NCBI RefSeq assembly: GCF_003955715.1 | Contig: NZ_CP034463.1 | Coordinates: 8,680,001 to 8,744,000 of the forward strand | Length of the DNA: 64,000 nt | Direction: 5' to 3' | DNA from: Streptomyces aquilus | GTDB lineage: Bacteria > Actinomycetota > Actinomycetes > Streptomycetales > Streptomycetaceae | Part shown: one piece after another, positions 1-8,198 of the stretch | Layout of the letters: every line of letters begins with the position of its first letter | Position numbering within the stretch: position 1 is the stretch's first letter | The notes under the pieces: generated by a model | The model's database searches: none | Seen by the model: only the letters and a program-made list of their open reading frames with translations | What the model was told of the DNA's origin: nothing | Made by a program: the position numbers and the translations under genes

Positions 1-144
1 GCGGCCGGGCACCTCGTCGGCGACGGTCACGAGCTCCGGTCGCAGCGGCAGCTGCGGGAAATGGTGCGGCAGCCGGGCGTAGGCCTGGGTGTGCACCCGC
101 CCCATCCAGCCGAAACCCACCACGGCGATGCCGAGCCTGTCCAC
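1..144 (-). CDS. Gfo/Idh/MocA-family oxidoreductase (N-terminal part only)
   Basis: This is the first 48 codons of a gene that runs off the left edge of the window. The protein opens with a Rossmann dinucleotide-binding motif, VVGFGWMGRVH, around residues 8-18, which is typical of NAD(P)-dependent sugar or inositol dehydrogenases of the Gfo/Idh/MocA family. The GTG start at 144 is chosen because a purine-rich ribosome site (GGAAGGG) lies about eight bases upstream. The gene diverges from a LacI-type regulator, and a putative operator lies in the short gap between them, so it is probably controlled by that regulator. The substrate cannot be told from this fragment. Confidence 0.75.
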   Translation of the reverse strand, partial: MDRLGIAVVGFGWMGRVHTQAYARLPHHFPQLPLRPELVTVADEVPGR

Positions 145-177
145 GATGACCGCCCTTCCTCATGCCTGTCCTGGAGT

Positions 178-193
178 TTTGGACCGTTCCAAA
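178..193. promoter_or_regulatory. LacI-family operator, distal copy
   Basis: The sequence TTTGGACCGTTCCAAA is a 16-bp near-perfect palindrome with a central CG, the usual form of a LacI-family operator. Its core TGGACCGTTCCA is the exact reverse complement of a second site at 261-272, and the centres are 81 bp apart. It lies 33 bp upstream of the divergent oxidoreductase start. Confidence 0.65.
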
Positions 194-260
194 GCTCCGG
201 TGGCTCACGATGGAGCCGTTCACGTTGAGTGTCAAGGGCTTGCGAGGCGAACAGCAGGTG

Positions 261-272
261 TGGAACGGTCCA
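261..272. promoter_or_regulatory. LacI-family operator, proximal copy
   Basis: TGGAACGGTCCA ends three bases before the ATG of the LacI-family gene at 276. It is the reverse complement of the core of the site at 178-193. A site in this position would block transcription or early elongation of the regulator gene, which suggests autoregulation. Confidence 0.6.
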
Positions 273-275
273 GGC

Positions 276-1268
276 ATGAGGACCCCGACCATCCGTGACG
301 TCGCCGAACGCGCCGGCGTGTCCAAGTCGCTGGTCTCGCTGGTGCTGCGCGGCTCCGAGGGCGTACGTCCCGAGAAGCGCGCGGCCGTCCTCGCCGCCGT
401 CGAGGAACTCGGCTACCGGCCCAACGCCGCCGCCCGCAGCCTCAGCGAGCGTCGCACCCGCACGGTCGGCGTGCTCCTGAACGACCTGCGCAACCCCTGG
501 TTCGTGGAACTCCTCGACGGGCTCAACTCCCGCCTCTACGACAGCGGACTGCACACCCTGCTCGCCGACGGGCACCTCAACCGCCGGCTCGGCGAGGACC
601 TCACCCGCACCTTCACCGAACTGCGCGTCGACGGCCTGATCGCGGTCGGCACGCTCCAGGACCCCGGGGCGCTGCGCACCGCCGCCGGGCAGGTCCCGAC
701 CGTCGTCGCGGGCGCCCGTGAACCGGAGCTGCCCGGCGTGGACGTCGTCGCCAACGACGACGAACACGGCGCCCGCCTCGCCACCGAGCACCTCATCGGG
801 CTCGGCCACCGGCACATCGCGCACATCGCCGCGCAGGGAGCCGTGGGCGAGCTGCGGCGGAGGAGCTTCGAGGCGGTGATGCGGGAGCACGGGCTGAACG
901 GGGTCACTGAGCAGGGCGACCTCACCGAAGAGGGCGGCTACCGGGCCACCGTACGACTGCTCAACCGCCCTCAGCGGCCCACCGCGATCTTCGCCGCCAA
1001 CGACATGACCTGCGTCGGCGCGCTGTCCGCCGCCGAGGAGAGCGGCCTGCGGGTGCCGCGGGACCTGTCCCTCGTCGGCTACGACAACACCTATCTGTCC
1101 CGGCTGCGCCATCTGTGGCTGACCACGGTGGACAACGCGAGCCGCGACGTGGGCCGGCGCGCGGCCCAGCGGCTGCTCGACCGGATCGAGGACCCGGACC
1201 GGCCGCGCGAGGTCGAACTCGCCGCGCCCGTCCTGGAGGTGCGCGGCACCACGGCACCGCCCCGCTAG
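276..1268 (+). CDS. LacI-family transcriptional regulator
   Basis: The 330-residue protein begins with a LacI-type helix-turn-helix (IRDVAERAGVSKSLVSLVL, about residues 6-24), followed by the hinge and a periplasmic-binding-protein-like sugar-sensing domain that fills the rest. The length is normal for the family. ATG at 276 is preferred over in-frame starts as far up as 162 because it places the helix-turn-helix at the extreme N terminus; the upstream region carries operator sequence. The gene diverges from a Gfo/Idh oxidoreductase, so it probably represses that gene and itself in response to a sugar or polyol. Its stop codon overlaps the stop of the convergent MarR gene. Confidence 0.9.
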   Translation: MRTPTIRDVAERAGVSKSLVSLVLRGSEGVRPEKRAAVLAAVEELGYRPNAAARSLSERRTRTVGVLLNDLRNPWFVELLDGLNSRLYDSGLHTLLADGHLNRRLGEDLTRTFTELRVDGLIAVGTLQDPGALRTAAGQVPTVVAGAREPELPGVDVVANDDEHGARLATEHLIGLGHRHIAHIAAQGAVGELRRRSFEAVMREHGLNGVTEQGDLTEEGGYRATVRLLNRPQRPTAIFAANDMTCVGALSAAEESGLRVPRDLSLVGYDNTYLSRLRHLWLTTVDNASRDVGRRAAQRLLDRIEDPDRPREVELAAPVLEVRGTTAPPR

Positions 1269-1723
1269 TCCGCCCGCATACGGCGGTTGACCTCGCCCAG
1301 CCCGTCGGCGAGGGACGTCAGCTGCTCCGGGGTCAGCACGTCGATGAGCAGCTCGCGGACGAGTGCCACATGGCCCGGCGCCGCCCGCTCCAGCATGCGG
1401 CGGCCGGCGGCGGTCAGGACGGCGTAGACCGCGCGGGGCTCGCTCGGGCAGGAACGGCGGTTCACCAGGCCCGCCTTCTCCAACTGGCCGATCTGGTACG
1501 TCAGTCCGCTCTTGGTGTGGAACAGCGCGTCGGCGAGCGCGCTCATGCGCATCTCGCGGCCCGGCGCGGCCTCCAGACGGACGAGGATCTCGTACTGGAG
1601 GTGCGTGATCCCCACATCGTCCTTGAGCTGCTGGTCGAGCCGCCGGTCGATGAGCGCCCCGGCGGCCACGAAGGCGTACCAGGCGCGGCGCTCCTCCTCG
1701 TCCAGCCAGCGCGGTGCGGTCAT
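1265..1723 (-). CDS. MarR-family transcriptional regulator
   Basis: This 152-residue protein has the winged-helix MarR layout: an N-terminal dimerisation helix, a recognition region around LADALFHTKSGLTYQIGQLEKAGLV, and a wing with RAVYAVLTAAGRRML, followed by a C-terminal helix. ATG at 1723 gives the normal family length; a longer in-frame start at 1768 would add an Arg-rich stretch without family resemblance. It lies just downstream of the GH43 gene on the same strand, with about 17 bases between them, and may be co-transcribed with it. The ligand and target are unknown. Confidence 0.85.
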   Translation of the reverse strand: MTAPRWLDEEERRAWYAFVAAGALIDRRLDQQLKDDVGITHLQYEILVRLEAAPGREMRMSALADALFHTKSGLTYQIGQLEKAGLVNRRSCPSEPRAVYAVLTAAGRRMLERAAPGHVALVRELLIDVLTPEQLTSLADGLGEVNRRMRAD

Positions 1724-1740
1724 GCCCTCACCGTAGACGG

Positions 1741-2742
1741 TCAGCCGCCGCCGTCGAGGTCGGTGCACCGGCGGACGACCCGCAGCTCATGACCGTTGAG
1801 CTCCATCTCGTACAGCTTCCCGCGGGCGTTCTCGAACGGCCGGTGCAGGATCATCGTCAGCCGGCCCTCGAAGGTGCGGAACAGCATGCCGTGGCCGCTG
1901 TCGTCACGGACCAGCGGCCGCCGCTGGAGCCACGGGCCCCGCACGTCACCGGACTCGGAGACGGCGTACGTCTGGACGTAACCGCCGCTGATGTTGCCGT
2001 CCGGGCCGACGAGGTTCTTCTCGTAGGTCGACCACAGCATGAGCAACGAGCCGTCCGGGGTGGGGTACAGCTGGGGGCCGTCGGTGATGTACGGAGGAAG
2101 CCGGCCCGGGACGCCGGCGGGGATCTGCTCGCCGAGCCAGGGCGCGTCGGAGGCCTTGAAGAGGAACACCGGGTCGCCGATGGTCTCCGTCAGGTCCGGG
2201 GCCAGCCGGATCGCCTCCATGGTGCCGTCGATCGTCTGTAGCCATTCGTGCGCGTAGACCATCCAGGGCCGCCCGTCCCGGTCGACGTGGAGGGTGCCGT
2301 CGAGGGTCATCAAGTGCGGGGGAGGGGTGGGGCGTTCGGGGGCGACGACGGTGAACGGGCCCAGCAGGGAGTCGGACACGGCGGTGATGGTGCCGCGCAG
2401 GTGGTTCTTGAGCGGGAAGGGGGTTCCCCATCGGTTGGGCGGCGGTACGGGGAGGGGTTGGCTCTCGTCGTGGAGGGTGGTGAACAGGTAGTAGCGGCCT
2501 GCCCACTTGTGTACCTCCGGGGCCCAACCGCCGTCCGTCGCCCAGAGGTTCTTCTGTTCGGCGGTCAGGAAGACCGGCACCGGAGGCGTCCAGTCCCGCA
2601 GGTCGTGGCTGCGGTAGACCATCGTGCCGGTGCCCTCGACGCCGGACACGGACGGGTCGTTGGAGGTGTAGAGGTGGTAGGTGCGGGTCTCTTCGTCGGC
2701 GACGACGAACGGATCGTGCAGCGGCATGTCGGGCAGCCGCAT
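1741..2742 (-). CDS. Glycoside hydrolase family 43 (arabinanase/xylosidase type)
   Basis: The 333-residue protein reads as a single five-bladed beta-propeller of the GH43 type. An N-terminal HDPF near residue 10 supplies the expected catalytic Asp, followed by WAPEVHKW and a later HVDRDGRPWMVYAHEW segment characteristic of the family. It should hydrolyse alpha-L-arabinofuranoside or beta-D-xyloside linkages in plant polysaccharides. No secretion signal is visible, so it may act inside the cell on imported oligosaccharides. Neither ATG 2742 nor GTG 2760 has a clear ribosome site, so the start is uncertain. The LysR gene lies directly upstream on the same strand. Confidence 0.8.
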   Translation of the reverse strand: MRLPDMPLHDPFVVADEETRTYHLYTSNDPSVSGVEGTGTMVYRSHDLRDWTPPVPVFLTAEQKNLWATDGGWAPEVHKWAGRYYLFTTLHDESQPLPVPPPNRWGTPFPLKNHLRGTITAVSDSLLGPFTVVAPERPTPPPHLMTLDGTLHVDRDGRPWMVYAHEWLQTIDGTMEAIRLAPDLTETIGDPVFLFKASDAPWLGEQIPAGVPGRLPPYITDGPQLYPTPDGSLLMLWSTYEKNLVGPDGNISGGYVQTYAVSESGDVRGPWLQRRPLVRDDSGHGMLFRTFEGRLTMILHRPFENARGKLYEMELNGHELRVVRRCTDLDGGG

Positions 2743-2798
2743 CAGGGTGTTGTCGACCACGCGCCGAACAATACGGCCGTGTGGTGGGCCGGCCGGGA

Positions 2799-3662
2799 TC
2801 AGGGCCGTGGGCCGGCCAGGACCTCGTGGGCGAGGGTGACCAGGTCGGGCAGGGCCGGATGTCCCGCGCCCTCCCGCCAGGCGAGGACGACGGGGACGGG
2901 CGGGGCGTCCGTGAGCGGACGGTAGACCAGGGAGGGGTGGGCGTGGTTGCCGGGCGTCGCCGTCGTGGAGATGCCGACGGCCCGGCCGGCCGCGATGGCC
3001 ATGAGCCACTCGTCGGTGTTGGTCACCTCGATGGTCGCGGACGGGCGGGCCGTCGGCGGCCACAGGTCCATCGTCGTCGTACCGGACACGACGTTGACGG
3101 CGATCGGACGGTCCACCAGATCGGCCAGGGTGACCCGGGGGAGGTCCGTCAGCGGGCTGTCCGACGGGAGGACGACCACCCGTTCCTCCCAGGTCAGCAG
3201 CTCGGTGCGGAGCCCGGGCGCGGTGACGGCCCCGCGCAGCAGGGCCGCGTCGACCTTGCCCTGGGTGAGGCCCGCCGTGCGGTCGTCGACGCGGAGCAGT
3301 TCCAGAGGGGTGCCGGGGTGGGCCTCGTCCCAGCGGCGCAGCAGCGCGACGGTGTGGTCGCCGAGCGCCGCCCAGGGATGGCCGAGGCGCAGCGGCCAGC
3401 TCCGCAGCCCGCCCGGGTCCAGGGCGGTGTCCACGGCGGACAGCGCGGCGGCGGCCTTGTCCCGGAAGACGCGGCCCTCCGTGGTCAGCTCCAGATGATG
3501 GGTCGAGCGGTCCACCAGACGGGCGCCGAGATGGTCCTCCAGCCGGCGCAGGGTGCGCGACAGCGCGGGCTGGCTCACATGGAGGCGGGCGGCGGCACGG
3601 GTGATGTTGCCCTCCTCGGCGATGACGAGGAAGGCCCGCAGGTGCCGCAGTTCCACGGTCAT
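2799..3662 (-). CDS. LysR-family transcriptional regulator
   Basis: The protein of 287 residues starts with the classical LysR winged helix (ELRHLRAFLVIAEEGNITRAA, then HVSQPALSRTLRRLE, within residues 4-45), followed by the effector-binding fold of two Rossmann-like subdomains. ATG at 3662 gives the canonical MTVELRHLRAF beginning. It diverges from a DMT-family exporter with a gap of about 70 bases. This is a classic arrangement in which the regulator controls the neighbouring transporter, so that is its most likely target. Confidence 0.9.
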   Translation of the reverse strand: MTVELRHLRAFLVIAEEGNITRAAARLHVSQPALSRTLRRLEDHLGARLVDRSTHHLELTTEGRVFRDKAAAALSAVDTALDPGGLRSWPLRLGHPWAALGDHTVALLRRWDEAHPGTPLELLRVDDRTAGLTQGKVDAALLRGAVTAPGLRTELLTWEERVVVLPSDSPLTDLPRVTLADLVDRPIAVNVVSGTTTMDLWPPTARPSATIEVTNTDEWLMAIAAGRAVGISTTATPGNHAHPSLVYRPLTDAPPVPVVLAWREGAGHPALPDLVTLAHEVLAGPRP

Positions 3663-3718
3663 GCTTCCAGAGCATAACCGCAGGGAAATCGGCATTTCAC
3701 GCGGAGCCGTCGGCTGCC

Positions 3719-3724
3719 TAGCGT
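3719..3724 (+). promoter_or_regulatory. -10 element of a probable leaderless promoter
   Basis: TAGCGT matches the Streptomyces -10 pattern TAnnnT and ends seven bases before the ATG at 3732, where no ribosome site is present. This spacing puts the transcription start at or next to the A of the ATG, as in leaderless mRNAs. Confidence 0.5.
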
Positions 3725-3731
3725 GAACGCC

Positions 3732-4616
3732 ATGACCACCACGGTGACCCGCTCACTCCCTCTCGTACGGCATCCCGCGGGGCGCGGCAGCCTCGCCGGC
3801 GTCGGCCTCGTGCTGGCGGGTTCGGTGTCGGTGCAGTTCGGATCGGCCTGCGCCGCACTCCTGTTCCCGCGCGCCGGGGCGCTCGGCACGGTGGCCCTGC
3901 GGATCGCCTTCGCCGCGGTGCTGCTCCTGACCGTCACCCGGCCCCGGCTGCGCGGCCACTCGCGCACCGACTGGGCGGTCGTCACCGGCTTCGGCCTGGC
4001 CCTCGGCGGCATGAACCTCCTCTTCTACCAGTCCATCGCCCGCATCCCGCTGGGCGCGGCCGTCACCCTGGAGGTCCTCGGCCCGCTCCTGCTGTCCGTG
4101 CTGGTCTCGCGGCGCGCGGCGAGCTTCCTCTGGGCAGGCCTCGCCCTGGCCGGAGTGTGCCTGCTGAGCGGCGGCGACTTCGCGAGCCTCGACATGGGCG
4201 GAGTGGCGTTCGCGCTGGGCGCCGGGGCGATGTGGGCGGCGTACATCCTGCTCAACGCCCGTGCGGGCGCCCGCTTTCCGCGCCTGGACGGCCTCGCGAT
4301 CGCGATGGGCGTCGCCGCGCTCGTCAGCCTGCCGCTGGGCATCGGGGCGTCGGGGGCGGCGCTGCTGGCGCCGGGCGTGCTCGGGCTGGGCCTCGCCATC
4401 GCGGTGCTGAGCTCCGGAGTGCCGTACACCCTCGAACTCCTGGCCCTGCGCCGACTGCCCGCGGCGACGTTCGCGGTCCTGATGAGCCTGGCGCCGGCCC
4501 TCGCGGCGACGGCGGGTTGGCTGGTGCTGGGGCAGGGGTTGTCGCCGGCGCAGTGCGGGGCGATCGGGATGGTGGTGGTGGCGAGTGTGGGGGCGGTGCG
4601 GGTGGGAGGGCGGTGA
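3732..4616 (+). CDS. DMT-superfamily (EamA) exporter
   Basis: The protein is about 294 residues of mostly hydrophobic sequence. It forms two tandem EamA repeats of roughly five membrane helices each, the layout of RhtA/YdcZ-type exporters of amino acids or related metabolites. The first repeat covers about residues 15-145 and the second about 150-290. ATG 3732 is preferred to GTG 3723 because of the leaderless -10 hexamer placed exactly seven bases upstream. The divergent LysR gene is its probable regulator. The transported molecule cannot be read from sequence. Confidence 0.85.
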   Translation: MTTTVTRSLPLVRHPAGRGSLAGVGLVLAGSVSVQFGSACAALLFPRAGALGTVALRIAFAAVLLLTVTRPRLRGHSRTDWAVVTGFGLALGGMNLLFYQSIARIPLGAAVTLEVLGPLLLSVLVSRRAASFLWAGLALAGVCLLSGGDFASLDMGGVAFALGAGAMWAAYILLNARAGARFPRLDGLAIAMGVAALVSLPLGIGASGAALLAPGVLGLGLAIAVLSSGVPYTLELLALRRLPAATFAVLMSLAPALAATAGWLVLGQGLSPAQCGAIGMVVVASVGAVRVGGR

Positions 4617-4625
4617 GGGTGGATA

Positions 4626-4656
4626 GGAGGGAGCGCGCCGGGTGCGGGCTCCCTCC
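4626..4656 (+). terminator. Hairpin between convergent genes
   Basis: GGAGGGAGC and GCTCCCTCC form a perfect 9-bp stem with a 13-base loop, 10 bp after the DMT exporter stop and 57 bp before the end of the convergent surface-protein gene. It is followed by CTTGGGG rather than a T run, which is common for Streptomyces terminators. Confidence 0.55.
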
Positions 4657-4712
4657 CTTGGGGTGAGGGTGTTGCGGCGGGGGCGCCCTGCGTCTGTGTG
4701 TGGGGGGCGTTA

Positions 4713-5996
4713 CTACTGGGCCGTCCGGCGGCGTCGTACGACCAGGACCGTGCCCGCGCCCACGGCGACCGCTGCCGCGGCCGCGCCCGCGAGGGGCAGC
4801 GTCGCGCCGGAACCGGTGCTGGCCAGGTCGCCGTCGGCGGTCGTGGAGGACCCGGAGGTGCCGGCGGACGAGGAGCCGCCGGACGTGGTCGAGCCGCCGG
4901 AGCCGGAGCCGCCGGAGGTGGAGGTGCCGGAGTCACCGCCCGTGGACGACGAGCCGCCGTCGGTGCCGGCCGACCCGCCGCCGTTGTCGGACGAGCCGCC
5001 CGTGACGTCGAGCGGGATGGTGAGGCTGTCGTTCTCCGGGTTCTTGTCGTACGGCCGGGCCTGCCCCGTCAGCTTCGCCGAGGCCTTGGCGCCGGTGACG
5101 GCCTTGTCGATGCGCAGCTTGAAGGTGCGCTTCTCGACGGCGTTCTCCTTGAGCCAGCGCTGGGCGGTGCCGCACTCGTAGACCCCGGCGCGGACCTTGG
5201 TGCAGGGCGCCTCCTTGGTGACGGTGGTGCCCGCCGGGATGGTGACGCGGATCTTCGTCACGGAGTTGTCCAGCTCGCCGAGGACCCAGCCGGGGCCGGC
5301 GTTGGTGAGCTTCACCTCCAGCGACACCGTGTCGCCGACCTTGCCGCTCAGTTTGTTGCCGGTCAGCTGGAGGTCGGCGGTGTTGGCCGCGTTCACCGAG
5401 ATGTTGGCGTCGTCCCAGCCCTCGTGCTCGCCGCTGCCCGGCTCGGCCGGGGTCGCGTCGGGCTTCTCGACGAGCTTCACGGCGGGACCGGTGCCGGGCA
5501 CCGGCCGGCCGGTCTCGTCGCCGGGGAGCGAGCCGTCGACGTCCACGACCACGCGGAGTTCGTCGTGCAGCGCGTAGTCGAGGACGTTGAGCGTCAGGGC
5601 CTTCTCGGGGGCGTAGACGACACCGGGCTCGACCGTCTGGTCGAACTCGCATATCGCGTACGACTTCTCCGGGAGCTCGTCGTAGGAACCGACGTCGTAG
5701 CGGACGCAGTTGGAGGGCAGTTCGGTGTGGCTCAGCCCGCGGGTCACCGAGTACTGGAGGTAGACCTTGTCGAGCGCCGCGGTGCCGGTGTTGGTGAAGG
5801 AGACCGGGGCGACGTCGTAGGTGCCGCCCGGCTTCAGTCCGTCGACCTTCGGCGCCATGTCGCCCAGCACCAGGTGGGGCGTGGGGGCGGGGTCGGCGGC
5901 GACGGCGGGCGCGGCGCCCAGTGCCATCAGCGCGAGGGCGCCGACTGCGCCGGTGGCCTGTCGGAGTGTACGGATGCCGGGGGCGGCGTGGCGCAT
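4713..5996 (-). CDS. LAxTG sortase-anchored surface protein
   Basis: The 427-residue protein has a Sec signal peptide (Arg-rich N terminus, hydrophobic core, cleavage near APAVAA-DP at about residue 34). Immunoglobulin-like beta-rich regions follow that resemble DUF11/CARDB modules. A low-complexity Ser/Gly/Thr stretch comes next (about residues 325-385). The C terminus has LASTG, a hydrophobic helix and VVRRRRTAQ. LAxTG is the motif used by class E sortases of Streptomyces, so the mature protein should be linked covalently to peptidoglycan. Two conserved Cys pairs may form disulfides. No sortase gene lies nearby. Its role is unknown; adhesion or cell-surface structure is a guess. Confidence 0.85.
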   Translation of the reverse strand: MRHAAPGIRTLRQATGAVGALALMALGAAPAVAADPAPTPHLVLGDMAPKVDGLKPGGTYDVAPVSFTNTGTAALDKVYLQYSVTRGLSHTELPSNCVRYDVGSYDELPEKSYAICEFDQTVEPGVVYAPEKALTLNVLDYALHDELRVVVDVDGSLPGDETGRPVPGTGPAVKLVEKPDATPAEPGSGEHEGWDDANISVNAANTADLQLTGNKLSGKVGDTVSLEVKLTNAGPGWVLGELDNSVTKIRVTIPAGTTVTKEAPCTKVRAGVYECGTAQRWLKENAVEKRTFKLRIDKAVTGAKASAKLTGQARPYDKNPENDSLTIPLDVTGGSSDNGGGSAGTDGGSSSTGGDSGTSTSGGSGSGGSTTSGGSSSAGTSGSSTTADGDLASTGSGATLPLAGAAAAAVAVGAGTVLVVRRRRTAQ

Positions 5997-6145
5997 GAAG
6001 GGTCCTTCGCGGCGGTGGGGGGACAGTGACGGGCGGATGAACCTCGGAGTACGTGGTTCCGAAGATCAGACGTCCGTCGGCGCCGAACGGTTGTACGGCG
6101 TACGCGCCTTCCCCTCCGGCCCACCCCGTTCGGTGCACGTCGGAC

Positions 6146-6514
6146 CGGTGGCGGTCCCTGCACGACGACGTGCGCCGGCAGATCCTCAAGGAGGGCTGGG
6201 ACCCGCGTTGGAAGGCCTTCGTCCAGTCCTACGGCTCCCCGGCCCTGGACGCCCCGGCGCGCACGCCCGCCGCCACCGGTCAACTGCCCCGCGCCCGGGC
6301 GGCGTTCGAGCGTGTCCTCGCCGTCCGCAACGACGTGGGCCTGCTGTCCGAGCAGTGGGACCCGGACGCGGGCCGCCAACTGGGCAACGCCCCCCAGGCG
6401 TTCAGCCACATAGCGCTCGTCGAGACGGCGTTCATGCTCACGTCCCCGTCCGCCGAGGCGCTCACCGTCTCCCGTTCGGACGCCGCGCCGACCCCGCGTA
6501 CCCCTGCGGGTTGA
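6146..6514 (+). pseudogene. Decayed GH15 (glucoamylase-like) 3' remnant
   Basis: This open stretch matches the C-terminal third of the intact GH15 gene at 51393-53243. DDVRRQ...EGWDP...SFVQ/AFVQ-YGS-ALDA aligns first, then an internal deletion of about 80 codons, then AAFERVLAVRNDVGLLSEQWDP and GRQLGNAPQAFSH. The ending TPRTPAG matches TPRTRAG of the intact gene. A 39-base block (from ggccgccaactggg to gcgttcagccac) is identical in the two loci. There is no start codon or N-terminal catalytic domain, so it cannot encode an enzyme. Its 3' end overlaps the 3' end of galE on the other strand. The 149 bases between the surface-protein gene and this remnant hold nothing else I can identify. Confidence 0.85.
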
Positions 6515-7532
6515 GCTGCTGGAACCGCCACGAGTCGCGGCACATGTCCGCGAGGTCCCGGGTGGGTCGCCAGCCCCAGGCGCGCTCCACCGCGGACGCG
6601 TCGGCGACCAGCTCGGCCACGTCGCCGGGACGCCGGGCCACGATCTCGTACGGCACCTCCCGGCCGGCCGCGTGCCGGTACGCGGCGACCACGTCCAGCA
6701 CCGAACTGCCCCGGCCCACACCGAGGTTGAACACCCGCATGCCGGGCCCGTCGACCAGGTGGTCCAGCGCCGTCCGATGCGCCTCGACGGTGTCCATGAC
6801 GTGGAGGTAGTCGCGGACCGCGGTCCCGTCGCGCGTGGGCCAGTCGCCGCCGAAGACCCGCAGCAACTTCCGTCGACCCGCGGCCACTTGGGCGACGTAC
6901 GGCATCAGGTTGTCGGGCTCGCCGCGGGGGTCCTCGCCGAGCAGCCCGCTGGGGTGGGCGCCGGCCGGGTTGAAGTAGCGCAGGCTCAGCACCGTGCACT
7001 CGGGGCAGCGCCGGCAGATGTCGGCGAGGATCTGCTCGCACAGCCACTTCGAGGCGGCGTAGGGGTTGGTGGGGCGGGCGGGCGTGGACTCGTCGAGGGG
7101 GCCGGGGCCGGCCTCGCCGTACAGCGCGCAGGAGGAGGAGAACACCAGGCGGTGCACGCCGTGCTCGTGCATGGTGCCCAGCAGCGAAGTGGTGCCGCCG
7201 ACATTGGTGTCGTAGTACTCGGCGGGCCTGCGCATCGAGGCGCCGACCGCCTTGTGCGCGGCGAAGTGCACCACGGCGTCGACGGCGTGCCGGTCGAAGA
7301 CGGCCGACAGGGAGCGCCGGTCCCGCACGTCGAGTTCGTAGACGGCGCCGACGAACCGGCCGGCGATCCGCTCCACGCGGGTGAGGACCTCGGGCGTGCT
7401 GTGGGAGTAGTCGTCGACCACGATCAGTTCGTAGCCGTGGTCGAGCAGCTCGACGCAGGCGTGGGAACCGATGAATCCGGCTCCGCCCGTCACGAGGACG
7501 GTGGACGGGGGGCCGGGGCCGCTGCGCGTCAT
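6462..7532 (-). CDS. galE: UDP-glucose 4-epimerase
   Basis: The 356-residue protein is an extended SDR. It has GGAGFIGS at about residues 16-23 for NAD binding, a SSSCALYG serine segment, and NPYAASK, which supplies the catalytic Tyr and Lys. RYFNPAGAHPSG and the C-terminal GWRPTRDLADM are typical of GalE. It interconverts UDP-glucose and UDP-galactose and would supply galactosyl donors for exopolysaccharide. ATG at 7532 follows CGGGAGC by three bases. A 23-bp palindrome shared with the exopolysaccharide cluster lies 36 bp upstream, so the gene is probably co-regulated with that cluster despite the distance. Its 3' end overlaps a GH15 remnant. Confidence 0.9.
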   Translation of the reverse strand: MTRSGPGPPSTVLVTGGAGFIGSHACVELLDHGYELIVVDDYSHSTPEVLTRVERIAGRFVGAVYELDVRDRRSLSAVFDRHAVDAVVHFAAHKAVGASMRRPAEYYDTNVGGTTSLLGTMHEHGVHRLVFSSSCALYGEAGPGPLDESTPARPTNPYAASKWLCEQILADICRRCPECTVLSLRYFNPAGAHPSGLLGEDPRGEPDNLMPYVAQVAAGRRKLLRVFGGDWPTRDGTAVRDYLHVMDTVEAHRTALDHLVDGPGMRVFNLGVGRGSSVLDVVAAYRHAAGREVPYEIVARRPGDVAELVADASAVERAWGWRPTRDLADMCRDSWRFQQLNPQGYAGSARRPNGRR

Positions 7533-7567
7533 GGCATGACGCTCCCGAGTACGCGGGACGTAACGTC

Positions 7568-7590
7568 GTATGTTTACGGCGTATATCTAC
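7568..7590. promoter_or_regulatory. Shared 23-bp palindrome, copy 1 (galE)
   Basis: The site reads GTATGTT-TAC-GGC-GTA-TATCTAC and lies 36 bp upstream of galE. It follows the plan GTAT-n3-TAC-n3-GTA-n3-ATAC seen at four other places (33987, 45089, 47147, 50300). Such an AT-rich dyad stands out strongly in this GC-rich DNA. It is a predicted binding site for the TetR protein encoded at 49502-50227. Confidence 0.65.
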
Positions 7591-7646
7591 TATCTACGAC
7601 TGTCCCCTCATTCGGCGAGGGCGTCAAGGCACGGCGCCGCCGAAGG

Positions 7647-8183
7647 TCAGATCACGCACCCCACATGCGCCAGCGCCTGCTTCAGCAGCACCCCGTGCCC
7701 GCCCGGCATCTCGCTCTGCACCGCCTCCGACAGCGCTTCCTGGGGGCTGAACCAGACCAGGTCGAGAGCGTCCTGCCGGGGCCGGCAGTCGCCGGTGACC
7801 GGGACGACATAGGCCAGCGACACCGCGTGCTGACGGGGGTCGTGGTACGGCGTGATGCCCTGCGTCGGGAAGTACTCGGCGACCGTGAAGGGCTGCGGGG
7901 CGGTCGGGATGCGGGGCAGCGCCACCGGGCCGAGGTCCTTCTCCAGGTTGCGCATGAGGGCGTCGCGGACGCGCTCGTGGTGCAGCACGCGTCCGGAGAC
8001 CAGCGTCCGGCTGACCGTTCCGTCGGGGCCGATGCGCAGCAGCAGGCCGACGCTGGTGACTTCCCCGCTGTCGTCGACGCGCACGGGCACCGCCTCGACG
8101 TACAGGATCGGCATCCGGGCGCGCGCCTGCTCCAGGTCGTCGGTCGTCAGCCAGCCGGGCGTGGTTTCGGTCATGTCAGACAT
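7647..8183 (-). CDS. NUDIX-hydrolase-like protein (DUF4916 type)
   Basis: This 178-residue protein looks like the actinobacterial NUDIX-fold family often labelled DUF4916. It has a central LLLRIGPDGTVSRTLVSGRVLHHERVRDALMRNLEKDLG region where a NUDIX box would sit, and a QHAVSLAYVVPV strand after it. The classical GX5EX7REUXEEXGU signature is not intact: the Arg-Glu and Glu-Glu positions are replaced (for example RDALMRNLEKDLG). Hydrolase activity on a nucleoside diphosphate derivative is therefore doubtful. ATG 8183 is taken as the start; ATG 8174 is an alternative. It lies alone between galE and the amidohydrolase. Confidence 0.7.
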   Translation of the reverse strand: MSDMTETTPGWLTTDDLEQARARMPILYVEAVPVRVDDSGEVTSVGLLLRIGPDGTVSRTLVSGRVLHHERVRDALMRNLEKDLGPVALPRIPTAPQPFTVAEYFPTQGITPYHDPRQHAVSLAYVVPVTGDCRPRQDALDLVWFSPQEALSEAVQSEMPGGHGVLLKQALAHVGCVI

Positions 8184-8198
8184 TGCTTGATCATACTT

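Noticed and set aside
6093..6101. TACGGCGTA, matching the core of the shared palindrome
   Set aside because: The flanking arms do not match, and this short core is common by chance in GC-rich DNA. It might still be a relic in front of the GH15 remnant, but I cannot support it.
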